Assembly (NCBI GenBank): GCA_022316685.1
Contig: JAKJHU010000038.1
Location: 1,474,384 to 1,538,383 of the forward strand
DNA: 64,000 nt
Reading direction: 5' to 3'
Source: Progne subis subis
Lineage: Eukaryota; Chordata; Aves; Passeriformes; Hirundinidae
Part shown: one piece after another, positions 41,301-47,475 of the stretch
Layout: the number at the start of each line of letters is the position of its first letter
Position numbering within the stretch: position 1 is the stretch's first letter
The notes under the pieces: generated by a model
What the model was told of the DNA's origin: nothing
Database searches by the model: none
Seen by the model: only the letters and a program-made list of their open reading frames with translations
Translations under genes and position numbers: made by a program

Positions 41301-42657
41301 TCTCTGAGGCATTTCAACCAAATAGTACATACCAGCCTGAATACTGTGACTGTCCTTGTGTTTCTGCTGTTCCTTTCTTCTCAGTAATTGGCTGTCTGCA
41401 TATTCCTACACACTTATTCTGCCAGCACTGACAATACAAGAGGAGACTAACAAGCTTCAGGCACTGCTTTCTTGGTAGCACTAAAATGAGACCTATGCAA
41501 GCGTATCCTGTCAAGAATTAAGATAAAGGCCTCTGGAAAGGAGCTCACAGATTTGCATTTCATTCCTCAGGATGCTATGGGTCATTTTATCTGCTAGATG
41601 GAAGATTAAACAGGGGTGTATGTGATTTATGATCCTCCACACACTGTAATTTTCATGAAATCATACAAGAATACAAGTATGAGCAAAATGAGCCCACAGG
41701 ACTTTTCAATTTACTACCTAACTTCATGAAGAATATTATTTCTTTACAGATTCCTCCTCCCATTAACTCTATATGGATAATGAGTGTATCTCGCCTTGAA
41801 TTAAAACTAAGTATTTGAGGAAGGAGCATCCTATTTAACAATACTTTATAGTCATACTCCATCCAGCACTACTGGACAGGGTGGGGTCCAGCACTGCTCT
41901 GCTATGGACACAAAGCCGCAAGGATGTCGAAGATGTACACGGGAGCCTTATTTTGCCTTCGTAATTTCCCAAAGTAAGTTTCACACATATGCCACTAGCA
42001 CCAACCTATTTTTCCCGACATCTTTGTATCGCCTCTCACCTGCACTCCCGCGCAGGGTCCGTGTCGAACAGCAGACCCTGGCTTACCCGCGGCCGGGGAT
42101 ACACAGGCAGAACAAACCCGAGAGGCCGGGCAGGCTCCGGCGGAGCAGATCGCCGCCGCCCCGGGCTGCAGCCTGCCCGAGCCGCAGGAGAGCGCTGCGG
42201 CGGGAAGGGCTCCCGCTCGCTTCCCCTTTCTAGCCCCGGCTCCCCACAGGTCCCCGGGGCGGCCCCTCGCCCCGCCGCACGCCCTCGCCGCTCGGCGCTG
42301 CCCGGCTCCGCAGCGCCCCGCGGCAGGTGCTGCCCCATCCCTCCGAGCCCCCCGCCGCCGGCCCCGCTCCCGCCGGACACCCCGCGGGGGCTGGCGACCC
42401 CGGCCCGCCGCCAGGGGAAACCTTCCCGGCCGCGGAAGGTGGGAGGGTCCCCGCGGGCGGCCCGGGACGGGGCCGGGCGAGGCGCGGCGCACTTACAGCC
42501 GTTTATCCTGCGGCTGCAGCTGCCGGTGCATGGCCAGGGAGAAGCCGAAGAGGCTGCCCGTCTCCCCGCTCCAGCTGATCACGTTGTCCGTGTCCAGGTT
42601 GAAGGCGCCGGCCAGCCCCGGCAGGACGGGCAGGTAGAGGAGGAGCAGGGCCGCCAT
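2165..42657 (-). CDS. ITGA6: Integrin alpha-6 (27 coding exons, four predicted isoforms)
   Basis: Type I membrane subunit that pairs with integrin beta-1 or beta-4 and binds laminin; it has no I domain. The spliced frame runs 42657 to 3887 (A tail, 1070 aa) or 2165 (B tail, 1087 aa); exon X2 adds 39 aa. Seen in order: signal peptide 1-18 with mature start FNLDT; FG-GAP beta-propeller to about residue 460, with calcium loops DLNSDGWQD (318-326), DINQDGYPD (380-388) and DLDKNSYPD (438-446); thigh and calf domains to about 990; furin site RRKR (896-899), which would split heavy and light chains; transmembrane helix about 1012-1034; GFFKR or GFFRR at the membrane. All junctions are GT-AG and in phase, with no stop or frameshift. 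Length matches human and chicken alpha-6 as I recall them (about 1070-1090 aa). ITGA3 and ITGA7 are excluded by near-identity to alpha-6, especially in both tails. Confidence 0.97.
2324..3864 (-). other. ITGA6: Intron 26 (A to B)
   Basis: 1541 nt. Besides the TGCATG cluster it has a 17-A tract (3649-3665, + strand). No coding potential seen. Confidence 0.85.
2815..3711 (-). promoter_or_regulatory. Cluster of five TGCATG motifs downstream of exon A
   Basis: TGCATG, the RBFOX-family RNA-binding site, occurs on the transcribed strand at 3706-3711, 3479-3484, 3344-3349, 3294-3299 and 2815-2820, all in the 1.54-kb intron after exon A. Fewer than one is expected by chance in sequence of this length. 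In general, RBFOX sites downstream of a cassette exon favour its inclusion, so the cluster may promote the A tail. One further copy lies upstream of exon A, at 4542-4547. Confidence 0.55.
3865..3994 (-). CDS. ITGA6: ITGA6 exon 26 (alternative A cytoplasmic tail)
   Basis: A 130-nt alternative exon. It codes residues 1036-1070, [20 protein letters not shown] to KERLTSDA, then stops with TAG at 3889-3887. Acceptor TTGTAG, donor GTAACT at 3864. The size equals the 130-nt A exon I recall for mammals. Inclusion gives alpha-6A and makes the downstream B exon 3' UTR; skipping gives alpha-6B. The C-terminal TSDA is the PDZ-type ligand known for alpha-6A. The last 22 nt are non-coding. Confidence 0.95.
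3995..5420 (-). other. ITGA6: Intron 25
   Basis: 1426 nt between the transmembrane exon and exon A; when A is skipped the intron runs on to 2324. AT-rich, with one TGCATG at 4542-4547 and a short A tract near 4713. No other feature seen. Confidence 0.85.
5421..5546 (-). CDS. ITGA6: ITGA6 exon 25 (transmembrane segment)
   Basis: Codes residues 994-1035. The juxtamembrane part [20 protein letters not shown] leads into the helix [20 protein letters not shown] and ends WK. Acceptor CTGTAG, donor GTGAGC. It leaves in phase 0 at the point where the A and B tails diverge. Confidence 0.97.
5547..5875 (-). other. ITGA6: Intron 24
   Basis: 329 nt, AT-rich; nothing recognisable. Confidence 0.85.
5876..5974 (-). 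CDS. ITGA6: ITGA6 exon 24
   Basis: Codes residues 961-993, [20 protein letters not shown] to [10 protein letters not shown], membrane-proximal light chain. Acceptor GACCAG, donor GTAGGT. Confidence 0.96.
6058..6168 (-). CDS. ITGA6: ITGA6 exon 23
   Basis: Codes residues 924-960, [20 protein letters not shown] to [11 protein letters not shown], light chain. The acceptor is TTGCAG followed directly by AG, so a second acceptor 2 nt in is possible but would shift the frame. NST is a sequon. Donor GTAAGG. A perfect hairpin lies 59 nt before the acceptor. Confidence 0.95.
6227..6255 (-). repeat. Perfect 13-bp hairpin in intron 22
   Basis: Arms TCATCCCAAGATT and its exact reverse complement are separated by three bases. 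It lies 59-87 nt upstream of the exon 23 acceptor, just beyond the usual branch-point zone, so the pre-mRNA would carry a very stable stem there. Confidence 0.9.
6256..6556 (-). other. ITGA6: Rest of intron 22
   Basis: The intron is 388 nt in total (6169-6556). Outside the hairpin nothing is recognisable. Confidence 0.85.
6557..6655 (-). CDS. ITGA6: ITGA6 exon 22 (furin cleavage site)
   Basis: Codes residues 891-923, [20 protein letters not shown] to ERKYKTL. RRKR followed by E at 896-900 is the dibasic/furin site that, in alpha-3, alpha-6 and alpha-7, splits the precursor into heavy and light chains held by disulfide. Acceptor TTTTAG, donor GTAAGG. Confidence 0.96.
6656..7661 (-). other. 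ITGA6: Intron 21
   Basis: 1006 nt, AT-rich; no repeat or coding signal recognised. Confidence 0.85.
7662..7835 (-). CDS. ITGA6: ITGA6 exon 21
   Basis: Codes residues 833-890, [20 protein letters not shown] to [14 protein letters not shown], calf-2. Acceptor TTAACAG, donor GTATGC, 58 codons in phase 0. Confidence 0.97.
7836..8810 (-). other. ITGA6: Intron 20
   Basis: 975 nt. A GC-richer block at about 8380-8590 opens overlapping frames of up to 132 codons (+), none resembling a known protein. It may be an old repeat. Confidence 0.8.
8811..8913 (-). CDS. ITGA6: ITGA6 exon 20
   Basis: Codes residues 798-832, [20 protein letters not shown] to NLIEYEFR, calf-2. Acceptor TGAACAG, donor GTGAGT. 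The intron before it is 100 nt. Confidence 0.96.
9014..9091 (-). CDS. ITGA6: ITGA6 exon 19
   Basis: Codes residues 772-797, [20 protein letters not shown] then LLLSLT, calf-2. NLT is a sequon. Acceptor CATTGCAG, donor GTAAGT, phase 2 at both ends. Confidence 0.96.
9232..9311 (-). CDS. ITGA6: ITGA6 exon 18
   Basis: Codes residues 746-771, [20 protein letters not shown] then INLKLE, calf-1 to calf-2. Acceptor TTTTTAG, donor GTAAGT, leaves in phase 2. Confidence 0.96.
9514..9597 (-). CDS. ITGA6: ITGA6 exon 17
   Basis: Codes residues 718-745, [20 protein letters not shown] then NPFKRNSN, calf-1 domain. NGS is a sequon. Acceptor AATCAG, donor GTAAGT, 28 codons. The intron before it is only 85 nt. 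Confidence 0.96.
9683..9872 (-). CDS. ITGA6: ITGA6 exon 16
   Basis: Codes residues 654-717, [20 protein letters not shown] to [11 protein letters not shown], calf-1 domain. Acceptor TCTATAG, donor GTAAGT. Confidence 0.97.
9873..10773 (-). other. ITGA6: Intron 15
   Basis: 901 nt; nothing recognisable. Confidence 0.85.
10774..10889 (-). CDS. ITGA6: ITGA6 exon 15
   Basis: Codes residues 616-653, [20 protein letters not shown] to NEDRFTYLP. The two close cysteines (EGCGEDNEC) fit the conserved loop at the thigh-calf boundary of integrin alpha chains. Acceptor ATTTAG, donor GTAAGT, leaves in phase 2. Confidence 0.96.
10890..11625 (-). other. ITGA6: Intron 14
   Basis: 736 nt, AT-rich; nothing recognisable. 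Confidence 0.85.
11626..11775 (-). CDS. ITGA6: ITGA6 exon 14
   Basis: Codes residues 566-615, [20 protein letters not shown] to [20 protein letters not shown]. Acceptor TTAACAG, donor GTAAGC, exactly 50 codons in phase 0. The basic segment ESPSKRKES in the middle sits where alpha-6 proteins vary most. Confidence 0.95.
12048..12150 (+). mobile_element. CR1 LINE 3'-end fragment in intron 13
   Basis: Matches the CR1 3' end as I know it: a CCCATGGCA block, then GTTGGAATTAGAT, TTCAACCCAAACC and the terminal ATTCTATGATTCTATT short repeats. The element is oriented on the plus strand, antisense to ITGA6, and is truncated at its 5' end, as is usual for CR1. Confidence 0.85.
12615..12638. repeat. 12-bp tandem duplication
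   Basis: TTATATACAAAG occurs twice in perfect tandem within intron 13, about 85 nt past the exon 13 donor. Confidence 0.9.
12722..12879 (-). CDS. ITGA6: ITGA6 exon 13
   Basis: Codes residues 513-565, [20 protein letters not shown] to CVTTRLILQ, thigh domain. Acceptor GACGTAG, donor GTAAGG. It reads IDYTF where I recall INYTF in chicken, which would remove one glycosylation sequon. Confidence 0.96.
12880..14132 (-). other. ITGA6: Intron 12
   Basis: 1253 nt with a 13-A tract near 14072 and a GC-richer block at about 13140-13300. No coding similarity. Confidence 0.8.
14133..14194 (-). CDS. ITGA6: ITGA6 exon 12
   Basis: Codes residues 492-512, [20 protein letters not shown], thigh domain. Acceptor TTTACAG, donor GTAAGT. 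At 62 nt it is one of the shortest exons; both ends fit the neighbouring phases (2 in, 1 out). Confidence 0.95.
14195..14649 (-). other. ITGA6: Intron 11
   Basis: 455 nt; nothing recognisable beyond the tandem donor at its 5' edge. Confidence 0.85.
14650..14745 (-). CDS. ITGA6: ITGA6 exon 11
   Basis: Codes residues 460-491, [20 protein letters not shown] to PEDQGEVR, the propeller-thigh junction. Acceptor AATTAAG. The donor used here is GTAAAT at 14649, because it keeps exon 12 in frame. A second donor, GTAAGG, lies 5 nt upstream and would break the frame. Confidence 0.92.
14746..16410 (-). other. ITGA6: Intron 10
   Basis: 1665 nt; short chance open frames on both strands, nothing recognisable. 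Confidence 0.85.
16411..16538 (-). CDS. ITGA6: ITGA6 exon 10
   Basis: Codes residues 418-459, with [19 protein letters not shown] and [13 protein letters not shown]. It carries the third calcium loop and closes the propeller. Acceptor TTTTTAG, donor GTATTG, leaves in phase 2. Confidence 0.96.
16539..17319 (-). other. ITGA6: Intron 9
   Basis: 781 nt, AT-rich, with a TA-rich patch near 17140; nothing else seen. Confidence 0.85.
17320..17408 (-). CDS. ITGA6: ITGA6 exon 9
   Basis: Codes residues 388-417, [20 protein letters not shown] to MKPAQ, propeller repeat 6. Acceptor TCACCAG, donor GTAATC, leaves in phase 0. The intron before it is only 135 nt. Confidence 0.97.
17544..17737 (-). CDS. ITGA6: ITGA6 exon 8
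   Basis: Codes residues 323-387, from [20 protein letters not shown] to [10 protein letters not shown]. It finishes calcium loop one and carries most of loop two. Acceptor CTAAG (C|TGG follows), donor GTAAAT, leaves in phase 1. Confidence 0.97.
17738..18180 (-). other. ITGA6: Intron 7
   Basis: 443 nt; open frames here are extensions of the neighbouring exons past their splice sites. Confidence 0.85.
18181..18391 (-). CDS. ITGA6: ITGA6 exon 7
   Basis: Codes residues 253-322: [20 protein letters not shown] to [11 protein letters not shown]. It holds the first half of the first calcium loop (DLNSDGWQD) and the sequon NHS. Acceptor TTAAAG, donor GTATGT; leaves in phase 2. Confidence 0.97.
18392..19362 (-). 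other. ITGA6: Intron 6 (X2 to exon 7)
   Basis: 971 nt. It has one TGCATG on the transcribed strand (18782-18787). Nothing else recognised. Confidence 0.85.
19363..19479 (-). CDS. ITGA6: ITGA6 exon 6 (X2 alternative cassette)
   Basis: A 117-nt open exon in phase 1-1, adding 39 residues between repeats 3 and 4. It begins [19 protein letters not shown] and ends DVMMNSYLG. Human X2 has the same length, the same start (LLFLT), the shared [13 protein letters not shown] core and the same end, as I recall it. Acceptor is TTTATAG with a pyrimidine-rich upstream stretch; the donor, G|GTTTGT, is weaker than its neighbours, as expected for an optional exon. In the family, X2 variants alter propeller surface loops near the ligand site. 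Whether this bird includes it cannot be told from DNA. Confidence 0.9.
19480..20662 (-). other. ITGA6: Intron 5 (X1 to X2)
   Basis: 1183 nt; when X2 is skipped the intron runs from 20662 to 18392. Nothing recognised. Confidence 0.85.
20663..20794 (-). CDS. ITGA6: ITGA6 exon 5 (X1)
   Basis: Codes residues 209-252: [19 protein letters not shown] through [10 protein letters not shown]. This is the X1 segment between propeller repeats 3 and 4. Acceptor TTCCAG, donor GTAGGA. It enters and leaves in phase 1, so X2 can be inserted after it without a frame change. NQT is a glycosylation sequon. Confidence 0.96.
20795..22239 (-). other. ITGA6: Intron 4
   Basis: 1445 nt with short A tracts near 21140 and 21200; nothing else recognised. 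Confidence 0.85.
22240..22495 (-). CDS. ITGA6: ITGA6 exon 4
   Basis: Codes residues 124-208, from [20 protein letters not shown] to [14 protein letters not shown]. This is propeller repeat 2-3 material rich in cysteine (TCAHRYE, GRCY, SFCDGR, GSCQQG). Donor is GTATGA after a phase-1 G. Open frame continues into the intron but loses similarity at once. Confidence 0.97.
22496..24272 (-). other. ITGA6: Intron 3
   Basis: 1777 nt. Overlapping open frames at about 22530-23490 have no recognisable similarity. It ends with the A tract listed separately. Confidence 0.8.
23979..24005 (+). repeat. (A)27 homopolymer
   Basis: Uninterrupted run of A in intron 3. No element body with clear retroposon features is visible to its left, so it may be a simple repeat. 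Confidence 0.9.
24273..24352 (-). CDS. ITGA6: ITGA6 exon 3
   Basis: Codes residues 97-123, including [20 protein letters not shown], a stretch nearly invariant in alpha-6 proteins. Acceptor CTGCAG, donor GTAAGT, 80 nt, leaves in phase 0. Confidence 0.96.
24353..24764 (-). other. ITGA6: Intron 2
   Basis: 412 nt; nothing recognisable. Confidence 0.85.
24765..24892 (-). CDS. ITGA6: ITGA6 exon 2
   Basis: Codes residues 54-96. It reads [20 protein letters not shown] and ends VKFDEE. Acceptor CTGCAG, donor GTAAGT. LLVGAP is a propeller repeat core and NRT an N-glycosylation sequon. It enters in phase 2 and leaves in phase 1. Confidence 0.96.
25938..25989. repeat. (GATG)n microsatellite
   Basis: About 13 uninterrupted tetranucleotide copies in intron 1, 1 kb upstream of exon 2. 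Probably polymorphic in length. Confidence 0.95.
33000..33660. promoter_or_regulatory. Intronic CpG-rich island with GC box
   Basis: Sharp GC- and CpG-rich block in an AT-rich intron. It includes the minisatellite, and beyond it non-repetitive sequence with a tandem GC box, GCCCCGCCCC near 33576-33587. It could be an internal promoter, an antisense promoter, or only a GC-rich repeat island. Confidence 0.45.
33099..33375. repeat. 15-bp GC-rich minisatellite
   Basis: About 18 tandem copies of CCCAGCCGGGCACRR, the last two bases being AA or GG, with two copies starting CTC. The copies alternate in an ordered way, and two 90-bp blocks (33173-33262 and 33263-33352) share their first four unit types. 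Because 15 is a multiple of 3 and the unit has no stop, long repetitive open frames appear on both strands. Confidence 0.95.
38783..38832 (+). mobile_element. CR1 3'-end remnant
   Basis: GGGTCCCTTGCAAGTCAGGA then TGTGATTCTATCATTCTA, a decayed CR1 terminus on the plus strand, in intron 1. Confidence 0.65.
38858..38930 (+). mobile_element. Second CR1 3'-end remnant
   Basis: A TTAGGTTTACACTTGGACTA block, then GGGTCTTTTCCAACCCAAGT and GATTCTAGGATTCTATGAAA. Same orientation as the remnant 26 bp to its left. Confidence 0.75.
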
Positions 42658-43095
42658 CTGCTCTCGTCCGGCCCGGGAACCTGCTGCCAGCGCCGCGGCC
42701 GCTCCCCGCGCCGAGCGCGCCCGTTGTGCCCCGCCGGCTCCGCGCCGGGCCCGCCCCGCCCCGCCTTCCGCGGGTGCCCGGCCCCCGGCGCGGCACAAAA
42801 TGTCCCCGGGGCCGGGCCCCTTCCCCTGGGAGGGGCAGCCGAGGGCATCGCCCCGCCCGCGAGTCGCCCACCGCCTCCCGGGGCCCCCGGGGGGGCTCAC
42901 CCCCCGCCGCGCCCCCGGCCTCGGATGTCTTCGCCTTTCGAGACACCAAAAGAAGCCGTGCCGGGTTACGGCCGCAGGTGAGGTACAACCCGCGCGCACC
43001 GTTGGGGAAGAGGGCAGAGAGCTCCCACGGCGAGGGACGGGATGTGTTTGAGACAGCAAACCGTGTCCCCTGGGGCTCGTACCGGTCTGGCTCAG
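42040..43095 (-). promoter_or_regulatory. ITGA6: ITGA6 promoter CpG island
   Basis: Very GC- and CpG-rich DNA around exon 1. A tandem GC box (CCGCCCCGCCCCGCC, 42751-42765) lies about 95-108 bp upstream of the ATG and another GC box (CCCCGCCC) near 42850. No TATA box seen, as in the TATA-less, Sp1-type promoters of integrin genes. The transcription start cannot be set from sequence. Long open frames on both strands here come from base composition. Confidence 0.8.
42497..42657 (-). CDS. ITGA6: ITGA6 exon 1 (signal peptide, propeller start)
   Basis: Codes residues 1-53 plus two bases. It opens with a hydrophobic signal peptide, [18 protein letters not shown], then mature FNLDTDNVI and the propeller strand [10 protein letters not shown]. 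The ATG at 42657-42655 has G at +4. The frame stays open upstream to an ATG at 43101, but that lies in the GC-rich promoter and would bury the signal peptide, so 42657 is preferred. The donor is GTAAGT at 42496. Confidence 0.96.
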
Positions 43096-46000
43096 CGGCA
43101 TCAGGTCGCGGTCCGGGTGCCGACCACATTGCTCAAGTGTGCTAAGGTTGATACAGAACTATGGACAGCATGAGCCCAGTATTCAGTCTGTATTCCCCAA
43201 ACAAATGCCAGAGAACAAGAAAAAAAGGAGGGGGAGGGGGGGGAAGTATCTCTGTTTCCCAGACTCTTCACAGAGAACATGAGAACAGAGACTGAAGGCT
43301 ACCTGAATCTTCTCCTCCAGTATTTCCTATCTGAACACATCTGAAAATTTCTTACCCCTACCTTTAATTGCTCAAAACCGGTATGGGGGTTTAGATCCTA
43401 GGTCATCTTTGTTTATGCTTTCTCCCATAACTCCAAAAAGTTACTTTGCAAGCATACCTTATCAACTTTACCCACTCCAGAGAGAGCGAGAGATTTTGGG
43501 TTTTGAACAGAATCTTGGTTTAGTAATCTGGTTTAGGGAAGCAGATGCAACTTTTAAAACCTCACAAATTCCAAGGAGCATGACAATACTCAGTTGTTGT
43601 TTTATACCGATATCCAGGGTACGAAGAGAGTAGCTAAGATTCCAGAAAAATTGAGAAAAGAGCAATTGAGACAGAGCACTCAAATATGTTGATACTCCAA
43701 ATAACTTCTGGAACAATACTCTGCTCCCACGGAGTTAATCCAAGCTACTTTTTCCAGGGCAATTATTCTAGGATAGCTCCGTGTATAGACAAATCTTTGG
43801 CTCAAGTCCAAAACACCCTTGATCAAAAGAGAGGAGGAAAATGCACCAGAAATGTGTATCTAATGCGGAAACAAAACATTTTGTTAAATTTGGCTCCCAG
43901 ATATTTTTTGCTAATAGAGTCCTTCCCTGCTTGCTCTTCCATGCCCAACCCATTCAAAGTCTTAATCCAGTGTTCAGTGACTGCCACAGCAGAAAACTGT
44001 ACTGGCATAAATAGTGCCCTAGTTTCACTAAAGGACCCATAAGAGGGAAGGGTCCCAGACTAATTACAAGTTGGTTTACTACAATCCATGTATTTTGCAG
44101 TAATTAGTAAAGATTTGAAAGCAAGTCCTTTAAAACAGTGTTGACATCTGTACCAGAGTCTTAGCAGTTTGCCTTTTGGGACAATCAAAACTTGCATGCT
44201 TCTAATAATCTTACAGTAACTAAAGTTCCTTTTTAAAGTGATGCTTGAACTAAATAACTTGCAAGAAGTCACAGAAATATTTTCATCCAGAGCTTCCTGA
44301 ATGATACATTAAGTTCATCTGACTTCTCCCCCTCCCTGAGTATCTTGTACCTGTTGGTTGATATCCACAGAACTTGCTGAAGGGAGACAGTATTTTCTCA
44401 TCTCCAGATGCAGAAACAAGCATTCCAAGACACCGTAACATTAACACAGTAACTTGTCTCAAGGGACCACAGCAAGAACAACAAAAATAGAGTGTATACA
44501 GGATGGAGCAGAACTGCACACAAACAGCTTAGAATTACCTTGGATGGTCTCTCATCACTTCGTACTATTTTCATTTGCTCTAGATGAGGAGGAAAAAAAA
44601 AAAAATTTTTTACAAATATGTCAGTTTCCTTCCTTTGCTCTTCCTCCAAAACAAACATGGTGTGTAGTTATCTGTAGCTAACACATACTTCAGGAATTCC
44701 TCTTTTGTACAATCCTGGTATAAAGGGGGACCATGTAAAGATTAGGTATGATGACCAATTAAACATGAGCACTCTTTATGCATAATAACGCAGCGATTCA
44801 AAGAAACGCAATGGCCAGATCAAAGCAATTTCTCTTTTTTTGTAACAAATGCTCTGCTACTGCTGAGTTTTCCAGCTGTCTGCTTATTAATGGTGTGTTG
44901 ATACTCAGCTGAAGGGCTACAAGATGTTTTTGTGTTGTGTCTACACATTGAGCAAGGCTCACATTGCGTAGACACACACATTACTGCCAGCAATACTTTC
45001 TTTCCTCCTTTATACAACCATGTAGCTAATTACAAAGTTAAAAAAAAAAAAAATCCATTTCTGGAAAATAAAAGAGGTGGAATGCAGAAGAAAGAGCTTG
45101 GCAAGACATTTTAAGGTTTCCCTAGAAGAAGGGCAAGGCACGATGTTTTACATTTCTGAGATTCTAACCTTTATATCAACAAAATACTACACAAAGAAAT
45201 ACATAATTTGTGGATGTTCAGCTTTGCAGCTTTAATGCAGCACATCAAATGGTCCTGAAAATACAAAATATATAAACATCCCCATCCCGTTTCCTTTTAA
45301 AAATTTGCTTGATTTCTTAATTTCTTAATTTATGTAATTCCAGATGAAAAAAAATGATACCAGTAAAAGGTTTGGTTTGGTTCACTATACAAATTCCAAA
45401 GACACAACATTGTTTCAATTCAGAAATATAAACTAGGTTTAAGTGTTAGTAGCCTGAACGGTTGGCTGGTATCTCCTGAACACAATATGCATACTGTTTC
45501 TAGAACTGCATGTTCTAGAAAAAAATATTTACATTTATTGAACAGATGCATCTTAACAGTGACAAGAAACACCTGAGTTTTTATGCAGCCAGTTTATCAG
45601 ACTATCTTTGCCAGTATATCTTCATAAGTGTTTTTTGTTCCCTAACAATCATTAAGAATAGCAAACAGCAGCACAGGAGATAAAGTGACTTAGAGTGGTA
45701 AGTGAAATAAACTGCTCAACACCATGTAAGCAAAATGTTTTGCCTTAAACAGTCTAAACCCAGAGCATTAAAATAGTCATATTTACACACTTGGTATTCT
45801 GACTTATACAGACATTGTATTTGTCATTTATAACCAGATGAAGAATGTCTCAGTCTCTCTCTACTATCTTTTCAGAAAGGTTACCAAAATGCAGCTTTTT
45901 CATTTTCTCTATTAGTTGCTCTATTTAAACTACTGTACCAAATGAAGATGTTACTGCTTTCCTGTAACTTTGTTTCTCTCTTTGATATCTAAAACAATGA

Positions 46001-46700
46001 GATGACATTTTGCCATTCTTTACTTGCTTGTAACATCAAAATAATTTTACCTTAGTAGACACATTATTACACAAATGAAAATATGAGTCAAAAGAAATAT
46101 TTCAGTCCAGACCTGGAACTTTGGTGAACACTGAGACCAGTGTATACAGCAGTTCTTTCAGTCTTTTACATCTAGAGAATGTTTTTCCACCCAAGTTGTC
46201 AGGTACATTCCTTAAGTAGTTTCAGAATGACGAGAACTGTTTGGAGAGTAAACATCTATGTAAACATACATGGAGGCACTTCATGAGCATAGCTGGGCAG
46301 AGATCAGACAAACCCTAGTGACAAATGGGAATCAAGCACCCATAGTTCAGACTTCTGTGGAAGGAATTAAAGATGCACCTTCAAAATTACTTATAACTAA
46401 GGCATCAAATTGCAGTGACTTTGAACGTAGGCCTGTGTTTTAATTCACTAGTTACACATACCACTATGTAAGATTTGCCTCACTGTAAGGTAAGATGAAG
46501 CTGAAACATGATTATACACATTATAGGCACCTTTTCCACCCCTTTCTGTGGTTCTCAGTGAGAGACATTTATATCCCCAAAGTTCTTACATTACCACAGC
46601 TGAAACTTGCATCACTGACTGCATCCCACACCCATGTATTCTATACTATGCTTCCTTGATCTACAGTATGTCCTGCACATGAAACCTTGCCTCTCATTGA
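43096..46700. other. Upstream intergenic DNA, proximal part
   Basis: No gene recognised. It holds a purine-rich G tract (about 43217-43246), an inverted repeat at 45497-45521, and A/T homopolymer patches. Confidence 0.7.
45497..45521. promoter_or_regulatory. Palindromic GRE-like / HSE-like site
   Basis: Perfect inverted repeat with 10-bp arms TTTCTAGAAC and a 5-nt spacer. The centre reads AGAACTGCATGTTCT, one mismatch from the steroid-receptor consensus AGAACAnnnTGTTCT. It also holds two TTCTAGAA blocks resembling heat-shock-factor units. It lies about 2.8 kb upstream of the ITGA6 ATG. Function is inferred only. Confidence 0.4.
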
Positions 46701-47475
46701 ATTTTTCACCAGTGTAGAGAGACATAACCTAATACCAGATGCAAACTTTTGGGCAGTCCTAGCCAACTCTCCCTCAGTGTACATCTTCCAACTAATTTGC
46801 ACCAAAGCATCCAACAATGGCTTATAAGCAAACAGAGGAGATCTAAAAGATAAACAAGGTATTTCTTGGGTAGGTGTTGATAGGAGGAGAGAAGGTTTAC
46901 AAGAAAGTTATTCACAGGATCTCCCTGGAGATTCTCCCCAAGAATTTTAAAAACAAGACAATCCTTCACAGGATATATTTTAACCCCATCAAGAGCCAGA
47001 AAGGATTATTGTTCAGGACACTTTCACTCTTGTAGCTCACAGAGACCTGACTAAAGAGTCTTTGGCCATCACACAGAAAACAATTCTGTACACTTTCGGT
47101 AGCAGTCACCTCCAAGATCTGCACTGGGTGCTGGTGCTGGACAGGACTTGGCCCTGGGACAGAACCTGCAAAGCACAAGATCAGGAACTCAAGGGCTCTG
47201 GTCTCTAGGTCACTATCTAGCTTATTGTAGCAGCACAGCTGGGACCCCAAGCACCTCTGGCAGCAAACTAGTGGAAACAGCTGCTTGGTCATTTCCACAC
47301 TTGTTACACCTGTCCTCCCGTCAGGTCCTGGATCAGACCCAGCTGTGAGGCTGGCCAGCTGGCTGTCTGGGGGAGGTAAAGCTCCATCAGATTGCACAGA
47401 GATTTCCAGTGATTCACAAGAACCATGCAAAGAAATCCAACTTTTTTTTTACTTTTTTTTTTTTTTTTTTTTTTT
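46700..47475. other. GC-richer block ending in a T tract
   Basis: Open frames of 87 and 154 codons run on the minus strand (46706-46969 and 46966-47430), followed by a nearly pure T tract at 47442-47475. No conserved domain, LTR ends or retroposon motif recognised. Possibly an old repeat. Confidence 0.4.

Larger units (their letters stand above)
24893..42496 (-). other. ITGA6: Intron 1
   Basis: 17.6 kb, about 40% of the gene. It contains the (GATG)n repeat, the CpG-rich block with the 15-bp minisatellite, and two CR1 fragments. Apart from GC-richer patches at about 29420-29660 and 34500-34700, the rest is AT-rich with short chance open frames. No further exon or RNA gene recognised. Confidence 0.85.

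Noticed and set aside
42658..43101. In-frame upstream ATG at 43101 extending ITGA6 by 148 codons
   Set aside because: It would place the signal peptide internally, runs through the GC-box promoter, and has no counterpart in known alpha-6 proteins.
41904..43145. Long open frames on both strands around exon 1, including a 330-codon plus-strand frame
   Set aside because: Explained by high GC content of the promoter CpG island; compositions are low-complexity Pro/Ala/Arg/Gly. Only the exon 1 part (42657-42497, minus) matches a protein.
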